A stretch of DNA of 64,000 bases from Petunia secreta. Taxonomy: Eukaryota > Streptophyta > Magnoliopsida > Solanales > Solanaceae. The stretch is from NCBI GenBank assembly GCA_029990175.1, contig JARKIP010000065.1, positions 23,910,501 to 23,974,500 of the forward strand. The letters are read 5' to 3'. Below, one piece after another: positions 53,098 to 64,000 of the stretch (the first letter of the stretch is position 1; the number at the start of each line of letters is the position of its first letter). The notes beneath the pieces were generated by a model, which saw only the letters and a list, made by a program, of their open reading frames with translations, made no database searches and was not told the DNA's origin. Made by a program: the position numbers and the translations under genes.

Positions 53098-54626
53098 TTA
53101 CACTACAACCAGAAAAAAAAAATACACTACAAGACCATATACAACAAGAAAAAACGTGTAAAATAACCCTAGTCTCCTCCAAATTTTCAACCCAAACGTT
53201 AGCAACATTGATCGAAATAGAAGGTGCGGATTGTGCTTTTTGGGTGAGACAAAACAGAATCTTCTACTCTTTCTTTTTACTAGAAGGGGAATATCATTAA
53301 GCGCATTCAAGTTCCCCAAAGTAGACAATATAGAACAAGTTTTATTCGATATCTTGATAACAAAAGATGTGCCTACACTATCTTCCAACAAACAATGCTG
53401 GACAAAATCAGGCAGCACAGCATAGTGAATAGTAGAGGTGGTGTTTGATTGATTAGGAGCTCCTTTTTCCAAGAGGTGAGCTACCATATTTCCTTGACGA
53501 AAGTTATGCCGGATTGTTGGCACTTTCAGCTGGATCATCATTAACTTGCAATTTGAAACAATAGAGGTGTAAGTTGGGGTGGGTTTTTCTAGTAAACGTA
53601 ATATATCTGTTGAGTCCGTCTCTATTTCTAGTGAATTAATTTTGTGGTGGATAGCAAGGGATAAATTGTGATATAAGGCTAAAAGCTCAACGTGTGTATG
53701 ATTAATACCATAAACTTTTTATGAAAACCTAAAATCCAGCTCCCATTGCTATTTCAAAACACAGCTCCAACACTGCTAAATTATTTTGATGAGAATAAGC
53801 TCCGTCAATGTTGAGTTTAATGATACCTAACTGAGGAGGATGCCAAGCTACTTTAATATTAAAGTGACGAACAGATCTTATATCCTTATCAGTGAAGAGG
53901 ATAAATTCCATGACTTTGGAATGAACTTGCTCATAGGTTAGGGACTTGTCTAGGTTATGGATGTTATTATTATTACGATTAAGCCACAAGTTCCAAAGAG
54001 CAAAAAGATAAGAATTCAATTCAATTGTAGTGCTTTGTACGAAGATTAGGAGAGGAATTTTTAAGCATAGTTAGCCAATTTAAATGATCATTAATGCTAA
54101 CATCAATTGAGCAACTATTCAAAAAGTATTTAGCAATAGGACAGTCCACGAAAATATGAAAAAGGTCTTCAATATTAGTTTTGCACATAGGGGAAGTGGG
54201 ATCAATGTTAATACCAATTTTGTTTAAATAGGACGGGTGGGAAGCCTATTATGAAGATATTGACAAAGAAAGTACTTAATTTTATTAAAAGTATTGATAT
54301 TCCAAATCCAGTTAAAATCTTGACTTGTAAGGGCCTGATTTTCAATTATACTATAAGTGGACTTAAAGGGTGAAAATCTCATTACTATTAAGACTCTAAA
54401 CAGGATAATCAATACCATCCAGACAAATAGGAGAAGGGGATTGGGTAAACAAATTAGTAATACTATCCGGAAGGTCATAAGATAAACTATTTTTACCATT
54501 GATAACATCAGCAACTTTTAAATTAGTTTCATTCATAGTCAGAGGGCCACTAATAGAATTTCTAATTGGAATCCTGTTAGGAAGCCAACTTTGATTCCAA
54601 AAAGATATAGTCTTTACCATTGCCAA
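53098..54626 (-). pseudogene. LINE ORF2 C-terminal part: zf-RVT-like region and RNase H, broken
   Basis: 54626-54224 holds the linker (TISFWNQSWLPNRIPIRNSI) and the zf-RVT-like region (DFNWIWNINTFNKIKYFLCQ...LHNRLPTRPI) in two frames. 54019-53729 has the RNase H start (VAWHPPQLGIIKLNIDGAYS), where the first catalytic Asp is visible. 53541-53400 has the C-terminal RNase H block (TIRHNFRQGNMVAHLLEKGA), with His where many have Asp. At least three breaks. Confidence 0.75.
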
Positions 54627-54706
54627 TGATCCAGTGAGTGATCATTACAAACTGGCCGAACTCTGGAAATGTTATTCCAGATAAAGGATTTTGAATTAGA
54701 AACAGG

Positions 54707-56803
54707 TTAGACATATTTATTACTAACTATTTGAGCCCAAAGAGAATTAGAACAAGAAAAGAATCTCCACGCAATACTAGTAAGCATAGCCATATTCTTA
54801 GTTTTGGCTAGTCCTCCTAAATGCTTGAGTTTAGTAACAGTGTTCCAAAAAATAAGATGAAGTTTTTTCTTTGAAGTATTGGTACCCCATAAGAAATTCC
54901 TTTGGATCTTATCAACTATCTTTAGGGTTTTGGAAGGGAGAAGATTATATTGCATTATGTGGTTGGGAATAATATTGAAAGTGGATTTTATAAGAGTTGG
55001 CCTACCAACAATATTAAGAAAATTTGTTTTCCATCTAGAGAGTTTAGCTTGAAGGTTATCAACAAGGAATTGGTAGTCTTTATGTTTTGGTTTACGATTT
55101 AGGATAGGAAAACCTAGATATTTTCCAAAAGATTTACTAATCTTCATGTCCAGGATGGATCCAAGATGATTTGCTACACTAGGGTTCACATTTTGGGAGA
55201 AGATAATTTTCAATATTGTATTATTGATTTTTTCACCGGATATATCACAAAAGAGGTCTAAGGTTGCTTTAATGGAAGACACATATTTTTCATTAGTTTT
55301 GGCCATAAAAGTAAGGTCGTCTGCAAATAGTAAATGAGAAATCTCGGGACCTTTTGGGGAGATTTTGATAGGGTTCCAAATGTTAAGGTCAACATTATAG
55401 TCAACATTATAGTTGATATAAATAGAGAGGAGTTCTAGACATAGTATGAATATATAGGGTGGCATGGGATCCCCTTGTCTAATGCCTCTGGTGGGGTTAA
55501 AAAATGATTTCTTAGAACCATTAACAAGGATTGAAATGGACGAAGAAGACACATAGAATAAAATGAGTTTGGAGATATTGGGAGGAAATTTAAAAAAGGC
55601 CAACATGGTACGAATGAAAGACCATTCAAGACGGTCAAAGGCTTTCTCAAGGTCTATTTTAACAAGAATTTCTCCTTTTACACCTTTCATATGGGAGAAT
55701 TTATTCATAATTTCCTGAATTATAATAGTGTTGTCAGATGCCCTTCTATTTTTCAGAAAACTGGACTGGTAAAAACTAATCAAACTGTCCAAGTGAGGTT
55801 TGATACGATTTGAGATTATCTTGGTAATAATCTTATAAATTGTGTTACACAAACCTATTGGACGAAATTTTTTTAGGTTAACTGTATTTTTAAATTTAGG
55901 AATCAGGCAAAGATAACTTGTATTGGCATAGTGAGGAACATTACTGGTAGAGAAAACTTGATAACAAAAAGCTTTAACAGAGGGGCCAATAATATCCCAA
56001 TATTTTTGAAAAAAGAAGAGGTGGAGCCCATAGGGGCCAGGAGCTTTATAAGGTTGAAAAAAAATAGCTTGAGCTATTTCTTTGTCGTTTAGAGGACGAT
56101 CGAGATCCGTAAGATCCGTTTTAACGTACCAAGTAGCACCTTCCTTAATAGGATCAATCTTACTAACATTATGACTAGTAGCAAAAAGGTTTTCAAAGTA
56201 AGTAGTCACATGATTTGCTACTTCAGTTGGATTAAAAATAAGATTACCATTGTCATTTTGGAAATGCGTAATTTTATTTTTCCTACGACAGTTAAGGTTA
56301 GTAACATGGAAATATTTGGTATTAGCATCACCTTGATTTAACCAACTAATTCTAGATTTGAGACGCCAAACTTCTTCCTCATTCTTTAGTAGGTTATTAA
56401 AATCAGTCACCAATTTCTCTTCTAAATTTCGAAGGAAGTTACTAGTAGCATAATTTGGGGAGGATTGAAAACCATTTATCCTGGCAAGTAATATAGATTT
56501 ATTTTTAAAAATATTTCCAAAAACATATTTGTTCCAGCTAGATATTTTGTCTTCAAAAAATTTTGAGGCCTCATGAAAAGATTTGTTCATCCAAGCATAA
56601 TTAACAATATTACGAAAATCAAGATGGGATGCCCATATTGTCTCCAATCTGAAAGGTTTTTTTTCATTAATGGTAGGCTTTTTATTAAGACTAATAAGCA
56701 TAGGGTGGTGGTCGGAATAGGTCTTAGGCAAGTGGATTACAGACGCATCTTTAAACAAGATGATCCAATTATTATTTGCTAAGCATCTATCTAAACGTTC
56801 CAT
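54707..56803 (-). pseudogene. LINE ORF2 reverse transcriptase (longest open frame of the window)
   Basis: 698 open codons starting inside ORF2. The end of the endonuclease (MERLDRCLANNNWI...SDHHPMLISL) is followed by RT blocks: LICLIPKFKNTVNLKKFRPIGL-type region (about 55930-55850), GEILVKIDLEKAFDRLEWSF (about 55670-55610), GIRQGDPMPPYIFILCLELL (about 55490-55430), catalytic FADD at 55317-55328 (HLLFADDLTFMAK), and FGKYLGFPIL. The RT frame itself has no stop, although GIRQGDPMPPYIF has Pro where the family usually has Ser. It would reverse-transcribe LINE RNA at a nicked target. Flanking endonuclease and C-terminal frames are broken, so the full ORF2 is dead. Confidence 0.85.
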
Positions 56804-57410
56804 AATAAGGCTAGTTATACACTTACTATGGTTAGACCAGGTGTACTTAGGTCCTTTAAAACCTAAATCTATAAGCTTACAGTAGTTAATACAATTTCAG
56901 AAACTATTAGCATTTTTAGCAATAATAGGTCTACCTCCAATTTTATCGTTCTGAGCTAGAATTTGGTTGAAATCCCCACCAATAAACCATGGACCCTTAT
57001 AGTTTTCATATATATTAGCTAAATCATTCCACAACAATCTACGATTTGTACATGAAGTACTAGCATAGATAGTTGAAAAAAGTAAAGAAAATTGGAAAGA
57101 TATATGATTTACCTTAATCATGGCATGGACCTCATTTCCTTTGATCAGTCACAGTGACTGACTCGTTCTTCTAAAGTAAAATAATACCACCAGATCGATC
57201 AATAGCAGGGACCTCAGCATAATCAGAGAAATCATATCTAATCCTAAAGACGTGGTGGTCTTCCATTTTAGTTTCAAGAAGAGCCACTACTACTTTCTTA
57301 TGAATGTCAAGAAGAACTTCAAAATTTCTTTTAAAGTCCGGATTATGAGTTCCTCTAACATTCCAAATTATAATGTTAATTTGCATGTTCATGTTAATAA
57401 TATTATTAGG
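56804..57410 (-). pseudogene. LINE endonuclease domain (AP-type), broken
   Basis: It starts NMNMQINIIIWNVRGTHNPD (about 57400), then VVVALLETKM with the metal-binding Glu (about 57270), and GGIILL then stop at 57171. It resumes in another frame with WFIGGDFNQIL (56966-56980 for GGDFN). A stop at 56897 and a second break precede the RT frame. It would nick target DNA for target-primed reverse transcription. Confidence 0.8.
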
Positions 57411-60207
57411 GTTAGGGCTTTTGTTAATTACCATATCCAGTACAGGGTTAGTTTTGAGTGTTGGATTCAACACCACTGCGTACTTCCCCACAATCCTATT
57501 TGCAGGTGCTCTCACATCCAATGAGCACTTGTAAAGGGAGTGATGACCAGTGAAGATTACCTTTTTGTCTACCCTTCCCTTGAATAACATGATTGCTATT
57601 TCCTTTAGGCTTTCAAACTCCATGTGACTCTCCCTCCCCCTTAATGTGAAGTGTTTTAACTCCCTCCTCAAGTTTTTTTCTGGTTTTGGAGGATTGGGAT
57701 GGTGTTCCGGTGAAGGGGGAGGAGCTGGTGAGGGAGGTATGTCCATCTGCATCGGTAGCTGAGGTGGTGGATTTTGAATATCCAATTGCATGGGAGGGTT
57801 GAGGAGGTAAATTGGCCAGTGGATGATTCAAGACTAGGTTGTTCACACTAGGATTCAAGACATTCTCTATTCTTTGAGCTTGTACTGGTTGATTTTGAAC
57901 TAAGTCCCGAGGGATGAAGATTGGATTCTCCAGTGGAAGGACACGTGGTGGGAAAAACGGAAGATCGTTTAGTGGTGGTTCCTGGTCGTACATTCCCTGC
58001 ATGAATTGTGGCCACATATTGTTCATATAATTTTGCATCGTGAGATGCATGCCCTCGCTTACAATTGATGCAAGATAGGCAGGGTTTTGAATCACTACAA
58101 GAGCTGGTTGTTCTAGAATTTCCATTGGAACTGATATCGCGTATCTCCAAAGTGTCGACTCCAACCATGACTGAGGAACAAGATTTTGTGGTGGTGGGAG
58201 GGTAAAGATTAGTGGTTGAAGGAGAGGATATAATTGGTTCAGCTGAGGAAAGTTGTTTGGATTCATTTTGAGATTTTTCTTCCTTAGTTGATGATGTTTG
58301 AGTAGTTCTCTTACTTGTAGTTGTAATTTTCTCTTCGCATAGGAGGTCTTTATTTTTATGGAGAGTTATATTGGGTTTGATAGAGAGGGGAGTAGTAGAG
58401 CTGTAATGATGGTGCATGGATGGTGGCTTGTTTGAATAGCCAAAAGAAGTCGTTGAAAAAGTTTGTTAGTCCTTTTGCTTAGTGTTGTCAGATGTATGAG
58501 TGATGGAAGTGGTTTGGGTGGACGGTGAGATGTTAAGGGAAATCTCACTTACTAGAGAAGAGGAATTAGGAGTATAATTTTCGGTAGTCATGTATTCAAT
58601 GTCAGAGTGAGTTGAAGAGGGTGCATTGTTTTTAGTGTTTGAGTTGGGATGGATTAATTGGTTTGTTATTTCCATGTGAACGAGTGGACCCAGTTCCATG
58701 TCATCAAAAGGAGTAAGAGGGAGGTTAGGATGTATCGAATTTTGCATGGCTCCATTTGACAATTTTTTTAGCTAAAATAATATTATCAATACACGTATTA
58801 TTATGATGAGAATTTTCAACTAGATTATCATCATAATTCACAATTTCAAGATTATCTTGGGTAGGGGGAATTAGAGTAGTGTATTTATTTTGATAATTAA
58901 TAATACGAGAGGTATCCCTACGATAACTAGGTGTAGTAGAACTTGATTTATGGTAAGAAAGTTTTGGGGACTTACCTGCCTGCGTGCCATTTAAGCTTGT
59001 AAGTGATGTCGTAATAGATGCCCGTTTTGAAGCAATTTCATTAAGTGATGGTTTTGATCTAGGAAGTTGACTTTTCTTTGTCTTAGGAAAAGAGACAGTT
59101 TACCATTAGAACTCCCCTTCTTTGGATTTTAATTTTGGTAGTGGTGTGAGTTGAACATTATTTAAAGTAGTAGGAATATCATTTGGGATAGTGTAGGGGC
59201 AAATAGCTTGAAGATGACTTAGTCGTCCACAATATTTATAAAGGAGATTTTCACCTTCATAAATAATGCATTATTTATGATATGCTCAATCAAAATGAAA
59301 CTTTTAGCCGGCATATTCAATGGAACTTCAATACACAGCCTAGCATACCTAGCTCTACGAACTGATGAAGTTTTGAAATCAATTTTAAGGAGCTTGCCAA
59401 GGCTATTACCAATTTTTCTCAGTACACCTTCATCGAAAAATTCAGTAGGCAAATTTAGCAGACGAATTCATATAGCAGAGGATAATAGTTTAACGTCGGT
59501 TGCAACAAAATTTGGCTCCCAACATCGGATTATGAGAAAGAAGCCATTCACAAACCAAGGCCCTTCTGTAGTACCTTGTGCAAACTTTCGGGCAAAGTGC
59601 ACCAAAGGCCACTTTTGGCAGTGGTCTTTGGTTTGAGGCCCTTTATTTTTTTTTATTGATTTTACCATGAGAGACCACTTTTTGTAACTTGAATCTTTTT
59701 GGGTTGAACTGATTGAAGTTCAACTTCAGTTCAACACAAGGGTTGAAGTTTAACTTCAGTCCATAAGGGTTTAAGTTTACGCATCTATGCCGTAAAGTTC
59801 AGCCCTTACGGATTGAAGTTGAAACTTGATAATTTAGGCATGAATTTCAACCCACAAGGTTTGAACTTCAGCTCAAAAAGATTGAAGTTCTAAGAAGTGG
59901 CCTCTCATATAAGACCAATAAAAAAAAAGTGGCTTCAAACTAAATACCAGTGACAAAAGTGGCCTGTAGGAAAACTATTTACCAAACTTTCATGCTTGTG
60001 AAATTTTGCAATGTAGAAGTCCTCCCCTAGGTCAATAAGTGAAAATTCTTCTGATAATTTCCACATATGCTTGAACTTTTCAAATAAATATTGATAATGT
60101 AAACGTTTGCCAAGCAATTTAATTATGACTGAGTTTAACCAAGGTGAGTAAATGCGCTGCTTTTTCTCAGGCAGGTATTTTGGATGATAGTAGTGGAAGA
60201 AGTACTT
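57411..60207 (-). pseudogene. LINE ORF1 (DUF4283-type RNA-binding protein), interrupted
   Basis: From 60207 the minus strand reads into YSPWLNSVIIKLLGKRLHYQ and HMWKLSEEFSLIDLGEDFYI, the DUF4283 start. The frame is cut by the 59590-59982 insertion and resumes with EGPWFVNGFFLIIRCWEPNF (about 59570) and LPTEFFDEGVLRKIGNSLGK (about 59450). A zinc knuckle has lost its first Cys (YKYCGRLSHLQAIC, about 59240-59200). A long Pro/Ser/Thr/Asn-rich, probably disordered region (58762-57613) follows in several frames. In frame 57791-57171 its C-terminus runs straight into the endonuclease start. ORF1 proteins coat LINE RNA. Confidence 0.75.
59590..59982. mobile_element. 393-bp inverted-repeat MITE in LINE ORF1
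   Basis: The ends form imperfect inverted repeats of about 90 bp (left core AGGCCACTTTTGGCAGTGGT, right core reverse complement AGGCCACTTTTGTCACTGGT, then TTTGGTTTGA-/TTTAGTTTGA- and a poly-T stretch). The middle (59690-59895) repeats TTGAAGTTCAACTTCAG. A perfect 9-bp duplication CAAACTTTC flanks it (59581-59589, 59983-59991), which fits a Mutator-type origin and removes the interruption of the DUF4283 frame. Confidence 0.85.
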
Positions 60208-60220
60208 TTAGGTTAGACTA

Positions 60221-60687
60221 TGACAAAATCCGGCATCGGGCTCCCACAACAAACTCGGGCGTCCATCACACGGGCACCCACACAAGCTTGGACCTAACTC
60301 ACACCCCAAAAGCTAGCTCAAAGGGTGGAGGATTGTCCAAAGCTTATATGAGCATCTTGCACCCTCTCTTTCACCGATGTGGGACTCTTCCCACATTCCA
60401 GCACCCCCCGTACGGCCAGCCATACCCACATGGGTGGCCCGTGGACCACCTGCTCAAAGGGAGGCCAGGGTCTTTCCCTGACTCTGATACCATGATAAAA
60501 TCGGGCACCGGGCGCCCACACACCCGGCCACAACAAACTCGGGCACTCACAACACGGGCGCCCACGTAAGCTTGGACCTAACTCACACCCCAAAAGTTAG
60601 CTCAAAGGGTGGAGGATTGTCCGAAGCTTATATGAGCATCCTGCCCACTCTCTTTCACTGACGTTGGACTCTTCCCACATTCCAACA
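60221..60687 (-). mobile_element. TRIM (miniature LTR retrotransposon)
   Basis: Two direct repeats, 60221-60403 and 60493-60687, both TGA(T/C)AAAATC...to...CCA(A/G)CA, share long blocks (TTGGACCTAACTCACACCCC, GGGTGGAGGATTGTCC, GCTTATATGAGCATC). The 89-bp interior has an initiator tRNA-Met site on the minus strand (TGGTATCAGAGT, 60481-60492) directly inside the right LTR and a short G run (minus) beside the left one. So the element reads right to left, 467 bp, no coding. A TATA-like CATATAAG lies in each LTR. No matching target duplication is seen (GACTA against AATAT). Confidence 0.8.
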
Positions 60688-62323
60688 AATATAATGTATC
60701 ATTTTGTGTTCCAAATTTCCTTTGGCAATCTTAACGGCTCCAATACTTCCACTATATATTATTGCGTCTTTTTCATGAACTTCAGTTTTATTATTCGTGT
60801 TTAATTACTGGGGAAAGGATAATTTGGACATGGCAAAAATGATGGTTCTCTTTCAGAATAAGGATACTAGATTTATATATAGTACATTAATGAGTACTCG
60901 TTATGTTACAATCATATACGCTGAACATTTCTCTATTTTCTTAGGATACACAGACACATGAAATATTTTGTAGGAAATTATAGGAACAATATTCACCATT
61001 TCGATGAACTTTCACTTCATAAAATATTTATTTTATAACCCAAATATTTGTCTAATAGGAGTAATATTTATGACTTTTTAAAAATTTATACACATTAAAT
61101 CTGCTTTGTGCGTACCTAAAAATTAGTAAAAGTAAATACTTCTATGTCTCATACTGAAATTTCTCACATATATACATTTAAATATGTAATACGCTTGTCA
61201 ATTTGTTTATTTCTTGTTAAACATACTCTGACATATAAGAAACTATCTATTTAGCTATAATAACTTGAACAAAAATGGATTTATATTTCATGTGAAAAGA
61301 AAAATAAAAAATAACATTAAAAAAACAAAATAACAACTCTATTTTGGTTTGGCTTGAATTTTTAACAAAGTGACATGATCTTGATTAAAAAAAAATATCT
61401 AACCAATACTAACCAAAAATGTCCTTTCTTATTAGCGCAATGCAAAGTTAAGTAACATAGGGTTTTTGGGTGAGAAGGACACACAAGTGTTTAAATAGTT
61501 ATATAGGACTCAAGTTTTAAAAAATGGGTGGGAGGGACAAGGGATTAATTAGGTGTTTAATAATTTAAATCACTTAACAAACATCACCCAAGCTTTTGAA
61601 AAATACAAAATAGCCCTCCAATATAAGTCTTTTGGTTTAGCCAAAAATAGAAAAAAGTCTCAAGCCCCTTCCCATTCTCTCTCCTCTCTTTCTCCTCTTT
61701 CCCCTCGCCGCCGATCTGCACAAATATTCTATTCCCGCCCAACTTTTTTTGCTTCAATCAGCTCTAATTTTTTCCCCCATAGATTAATATTAGTTTTTCC
61801 TTATCAAATGTACTCATTTATAGTATATTCCGATTGTAAAAATCAATTGTTTCATTTCATTTCTGAATCGAGTTTTCATTTCTGAATCGGGTTTCTGAAT
61901 CCATTTTATCATCTCTGGTGAGTGTAAGGTTTTATTATTGTACAATGCAAGTGGTTGTTATTTCTAAATCTGGGTTTCATTTCGTAAACGACGATGCCTG
62001 AACAGTGGGGACGACGAGCTGTAGCATCCACAGTTATAAATATGTGTATACATATAAGACGAGGATACCATATTTTCGTCTCACACATATGAAATTATGT
62101 GTACACATATAACATCTTGTTTGTAGGTTTTTTTTACATATATAATATTATGTGTACAATTATAATATTATGTGCACAAATATAATGGTGTTTTTATGGA
62201 GTGATGAAGAATCTTTATTTTTTACAGGTATTTTTCCCAATAATGCTACTGTTAGCAATTGATTTTTTTGGTGAATGGGTGGAGAGCCGTGATTGTTTCA
62301 CTTGAATTTCGAAGTCTAGGGAG
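60688..62323. other. AT-rich non-coding stretch before the MULE gene
   Basis: No convincing gene. 61550-61890 has a C/T-rich leader-like part (TCTCTCCTCTCTTTCTCC). 62040-62175 is an ATGTGTACACAT-type AT-rich repeat region. Part of this is probably the 5' region of the transposase gene, but I cannot locate a terminal inverted repeat. Confidence 0.35.
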
Positions 62324-63918
62324 ATGGAGCCATTTATTGTGAATAATGAGGTTACATATTCTGAGTTAGTTGAAAACATTATTACCAGATGTTCGGTAAG
62401 TCACGATCCAAATAATTTTTGCATTACATACATGCTCAACATTTGTTCAAAGCAAAAGAGTCATCCTTGTAGAATAAAGAACGATGACGATCTCCTTATT
62501 TACCTTGCCGATGCTGATGGAGCTGGTAATAGACCGACTTTAAGGGTATATTTGGATGATAGGTCAGGGGAAGTTTCAAACATCAATGTGATGCCAAATC
62601 ATGGACGCTCTTATGATTGTTCTAGTAACGGATGGAATGACATTGGTGATGAAGATCCTTTCAATATGGAAATCTCAGAAAACGAAAGAGGTGAAGAAGA
62701 ACATGAACGAGAAGAAGATGAGGCTGACGAAGCAGACAAAGAAGACAAGGTGGAGTTAACTCCTAATCCTGTTATTGGAGCAATGATGTACTTATTGGTA
62801 GCAATGATGTAAATAATGTGGAAGCTACACCAAACAGGATAGATGGTGAGGATGACAACACCGGGGTTTATAAGGGTTTAACTTTCAAAAACAAGCGCGC
62901 CTTAGTTGTGGCTTTGAAGATTGCTGCACTGAAGAAGCATTTTTGTTTCAAGTCGGTGAAGCATTCCAAAACTGTATATTGTGTCAGTTGTGTAAATGTT
63001 AATTTCAAGTGGTGGCTTTGAGCTACCAAGTATTTAAATGATGATACCTTTATGATTAAAGTTTACAGAAATAAGCATACATGCGGGTTAGAGCACCTCT
63101 TAAGTCATAATTCACTCGCCTCAGCAGAAGTCGTTGGTGAATTCATGAAGTCTTGGTAAGATGAAGGAAAAGGTCCAACTAAAAAGGAAATTAGGCAAGC
63201 AGTAAATAGGGATTTGGGTTCTAACATTAGCTATTGGAAGAGTCGAATGGGTGATATTATTGCCAAGTCTTTGACAAGAGGGACTCAAGAGCATGGGTAC
63301 GAGGTTTTGGATGTGTACCGTTATATGCTCAGGACTTCAAATGAAGGTACCAAGACAACTTTGGAGGTTGATCGCGATGGGAACTTCTTGTATTTTCTTG
63401 TATCTCTTGGGTCATGGATTAGGGCATTTGCGTATATGAGGAAAGTCATAGCTGTAGATGGAACTCATTTGTCTGGCAAGTACGGGGGAGTTTTGTTGTC
63501 TGCTGTGGCACAAGACGCAGAGACACATATTTTTCCATTAGCATTTTGTATTGTAAATGCTGAGTGTGATGCATCTTATGAATTCTTTTTCGAACAGTTG
63601 GTCGGTATACTCCCCAGCAATAATGAGTTGTGCATAATTTTTGATAGGCATCCAAGCATCGTAAAGGCAGTATAAAAGATCTTTCCTGAAGCTAATTATG
63701 GAGTTTGCAAGTAGCACTTGTCTCAAATCATCCGGACAAAGTTTCATTGTAGCAGTTTCATGGGAAATTTTCATGCAGCAGCAGATTCATATACGGAGAT
63801 GGAATTTGAGTCACATTTCGGTGAAATCCTTACAAAGTGTGACAGGGCTGCAACATATCTTGAGAGGGTTGGATTTGAGCGCTGGAGCAGAGCATACTTT
63901 CCAGGACACGGGTACTGA
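62324..63918 (+). pseudogene. MULE (Mutator-like) transposase, broken and truncated
   Basis: The ATG at 62324 opens MEPFIVNNEVTYSELVENII, an N-terminal domain common in plant MULEs, then an Asp/Glu-rich linker. A frameshift near 62810, at a repeated AGCAATGATGTA, leads to the MuDR DNA-binding region (VYKGLTFKNKRALVVALKIA, about 62860-62925) with Cys pairs (VYCVSCVNVNFKWW). The catalytic domain has KVIAVDGTHLSGKYGGVLLS (first Asp 63457-63459), PLAFCIVNAECDASYEFFFE, and IIFDRHPSI (second Asp 63643-63645). In-frame stops: 63019-63021, 63157-63159, 63673-63675, 63712-63714 and 63916-63918. Similarity ends at YFPGHGY; the third catalytic residue and C-terminal zinc finger are not seen in the window. 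Confidence 0.85.
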
Positions 63919-64000
63919 TAACACATCTTGTTTAGCATGTAAGCAGTGAAAATATATGTACACATAATTGTTATATGTGTACACATCTCACAGTACGTGT
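63919..64000. other. ATGTGTACACAT-rich end of window
   Basis: GTACACATAATTG and ATATGTGTACACATC (63957-63988) resemble, inverted, the repeats at 62085-62112 on the other side of the transposase gene. Confidence 0.4.

Larger units (their letters stand above)
53098..60207 (-). mobile_element. L1-type LINE (non-LTR retrotransposon), broken
   Basis: Minus-strand order is ORF1 (60207 to about 57600), then ORF2 with AP-type endonuclease, reverse transcriptase, zf-RVT-like region and RNase H (57400-53400), and tail to about 53098. No LTRs. ORF1 is interrupted by an inverted-repeat element (59590-59982). Stops and frameshifts occur in every domain. Neither end is precisely defined. Confidence 0.85.

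Noticed and set aside
53098..53200. The A run at 53109 as the LINE poly(A) tail
   Set aside because: The LINE reads on the minus strand, so this run is T on the sense strand and cannot be its tail.
60144..60569. 141-codon frame over the TRIM
   Set aside because: It spans both LTRs and interior of a non-coding miniature element.
60221..60687. Cassandra-type element with 5S rRNA promoter
   Set aside because: I see no 5S-like sequence in the LTRs; only a TATA-like motif.

Overview
The window is nuclear DNA of a flowering plant, probably a eudicot. The element families resemble those I know from Solanaceae, but no host gene is present to confirm this. I find no intact cellular gene, no rRNA or tRNA gene and no CRISPR array. 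Nearly all of the 64 kb is transposable-element sequence, mostly decayed and nested.

The backbone from 2257 to 43878 is one giant Ty3/gypsy retrotransposon of the Tat/Ogre lineage on the + strand. Its parts in order are: 5' LTR (2257-3729 visible), primer-binding site, two tandem divergent DUF7745-type ORF1 copies (4370-5907 and 6249-7892), gag, protease with a G-patch, a putative intron, RT, archaeal-type RNase H and integrase (18381-24778), a 70-bp tandem array (25380-26220), and a 3' LTR split into 26520-27344 and 41375-43878. Four younger insertions interrupt it. Element 1 (minus strand, 1-2256) lies in the 5' LTR. A Sirevirus-like Ty1/copia element (minus, 8167-17479, plus a truncated tandem neighbour to about 18380) lies in the interior. 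Element 3 (27345-41374, 5-bp duplication CTCAC) lies in the 3' LTR. Element 2 (28771-35111, duplication ACATT) lies inside the 5' LTR of element 3. Element 2 encodes gag and a protease remnant followed by a long unrecognised region, and has no RT or integrase.

Right of the Ogre are a truncated family-1 LTR (43879-44323), a minus-strand relative of element 3 with a 3-kb LTR carrying a Stowaway MITE (44324-48090), a minus-strand Transposase_28-type ORF remnant (48180-49211), and LTR-like sequence to about 50150. A non-autonomous Mutator-like element (50554-52332, 9-bp duplication) follows. Next is a minus-strand L1-type LINE (about 53100-60207) broken by a 393-bp inverted-repeat element, then a miniature LTR element (60221-60687), then a decayed MULE transposase gene (62324-63918).

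All recognisable coding regions are transposon genes. Almost all carry stops or frameshifts, so present activity would depend on relatives elsewhere. The features I judge most worth following are the tandem ORF1 pair, the extra 3' ORF of the Sirevirus, the RT-less gypsy element with its uncharacterised coding region, and family-specific motif expansions (GGCGGGGCGCC units, the AGGTTC hexamer, 70-bp array). All domain names come from reading translations, not from database searches.
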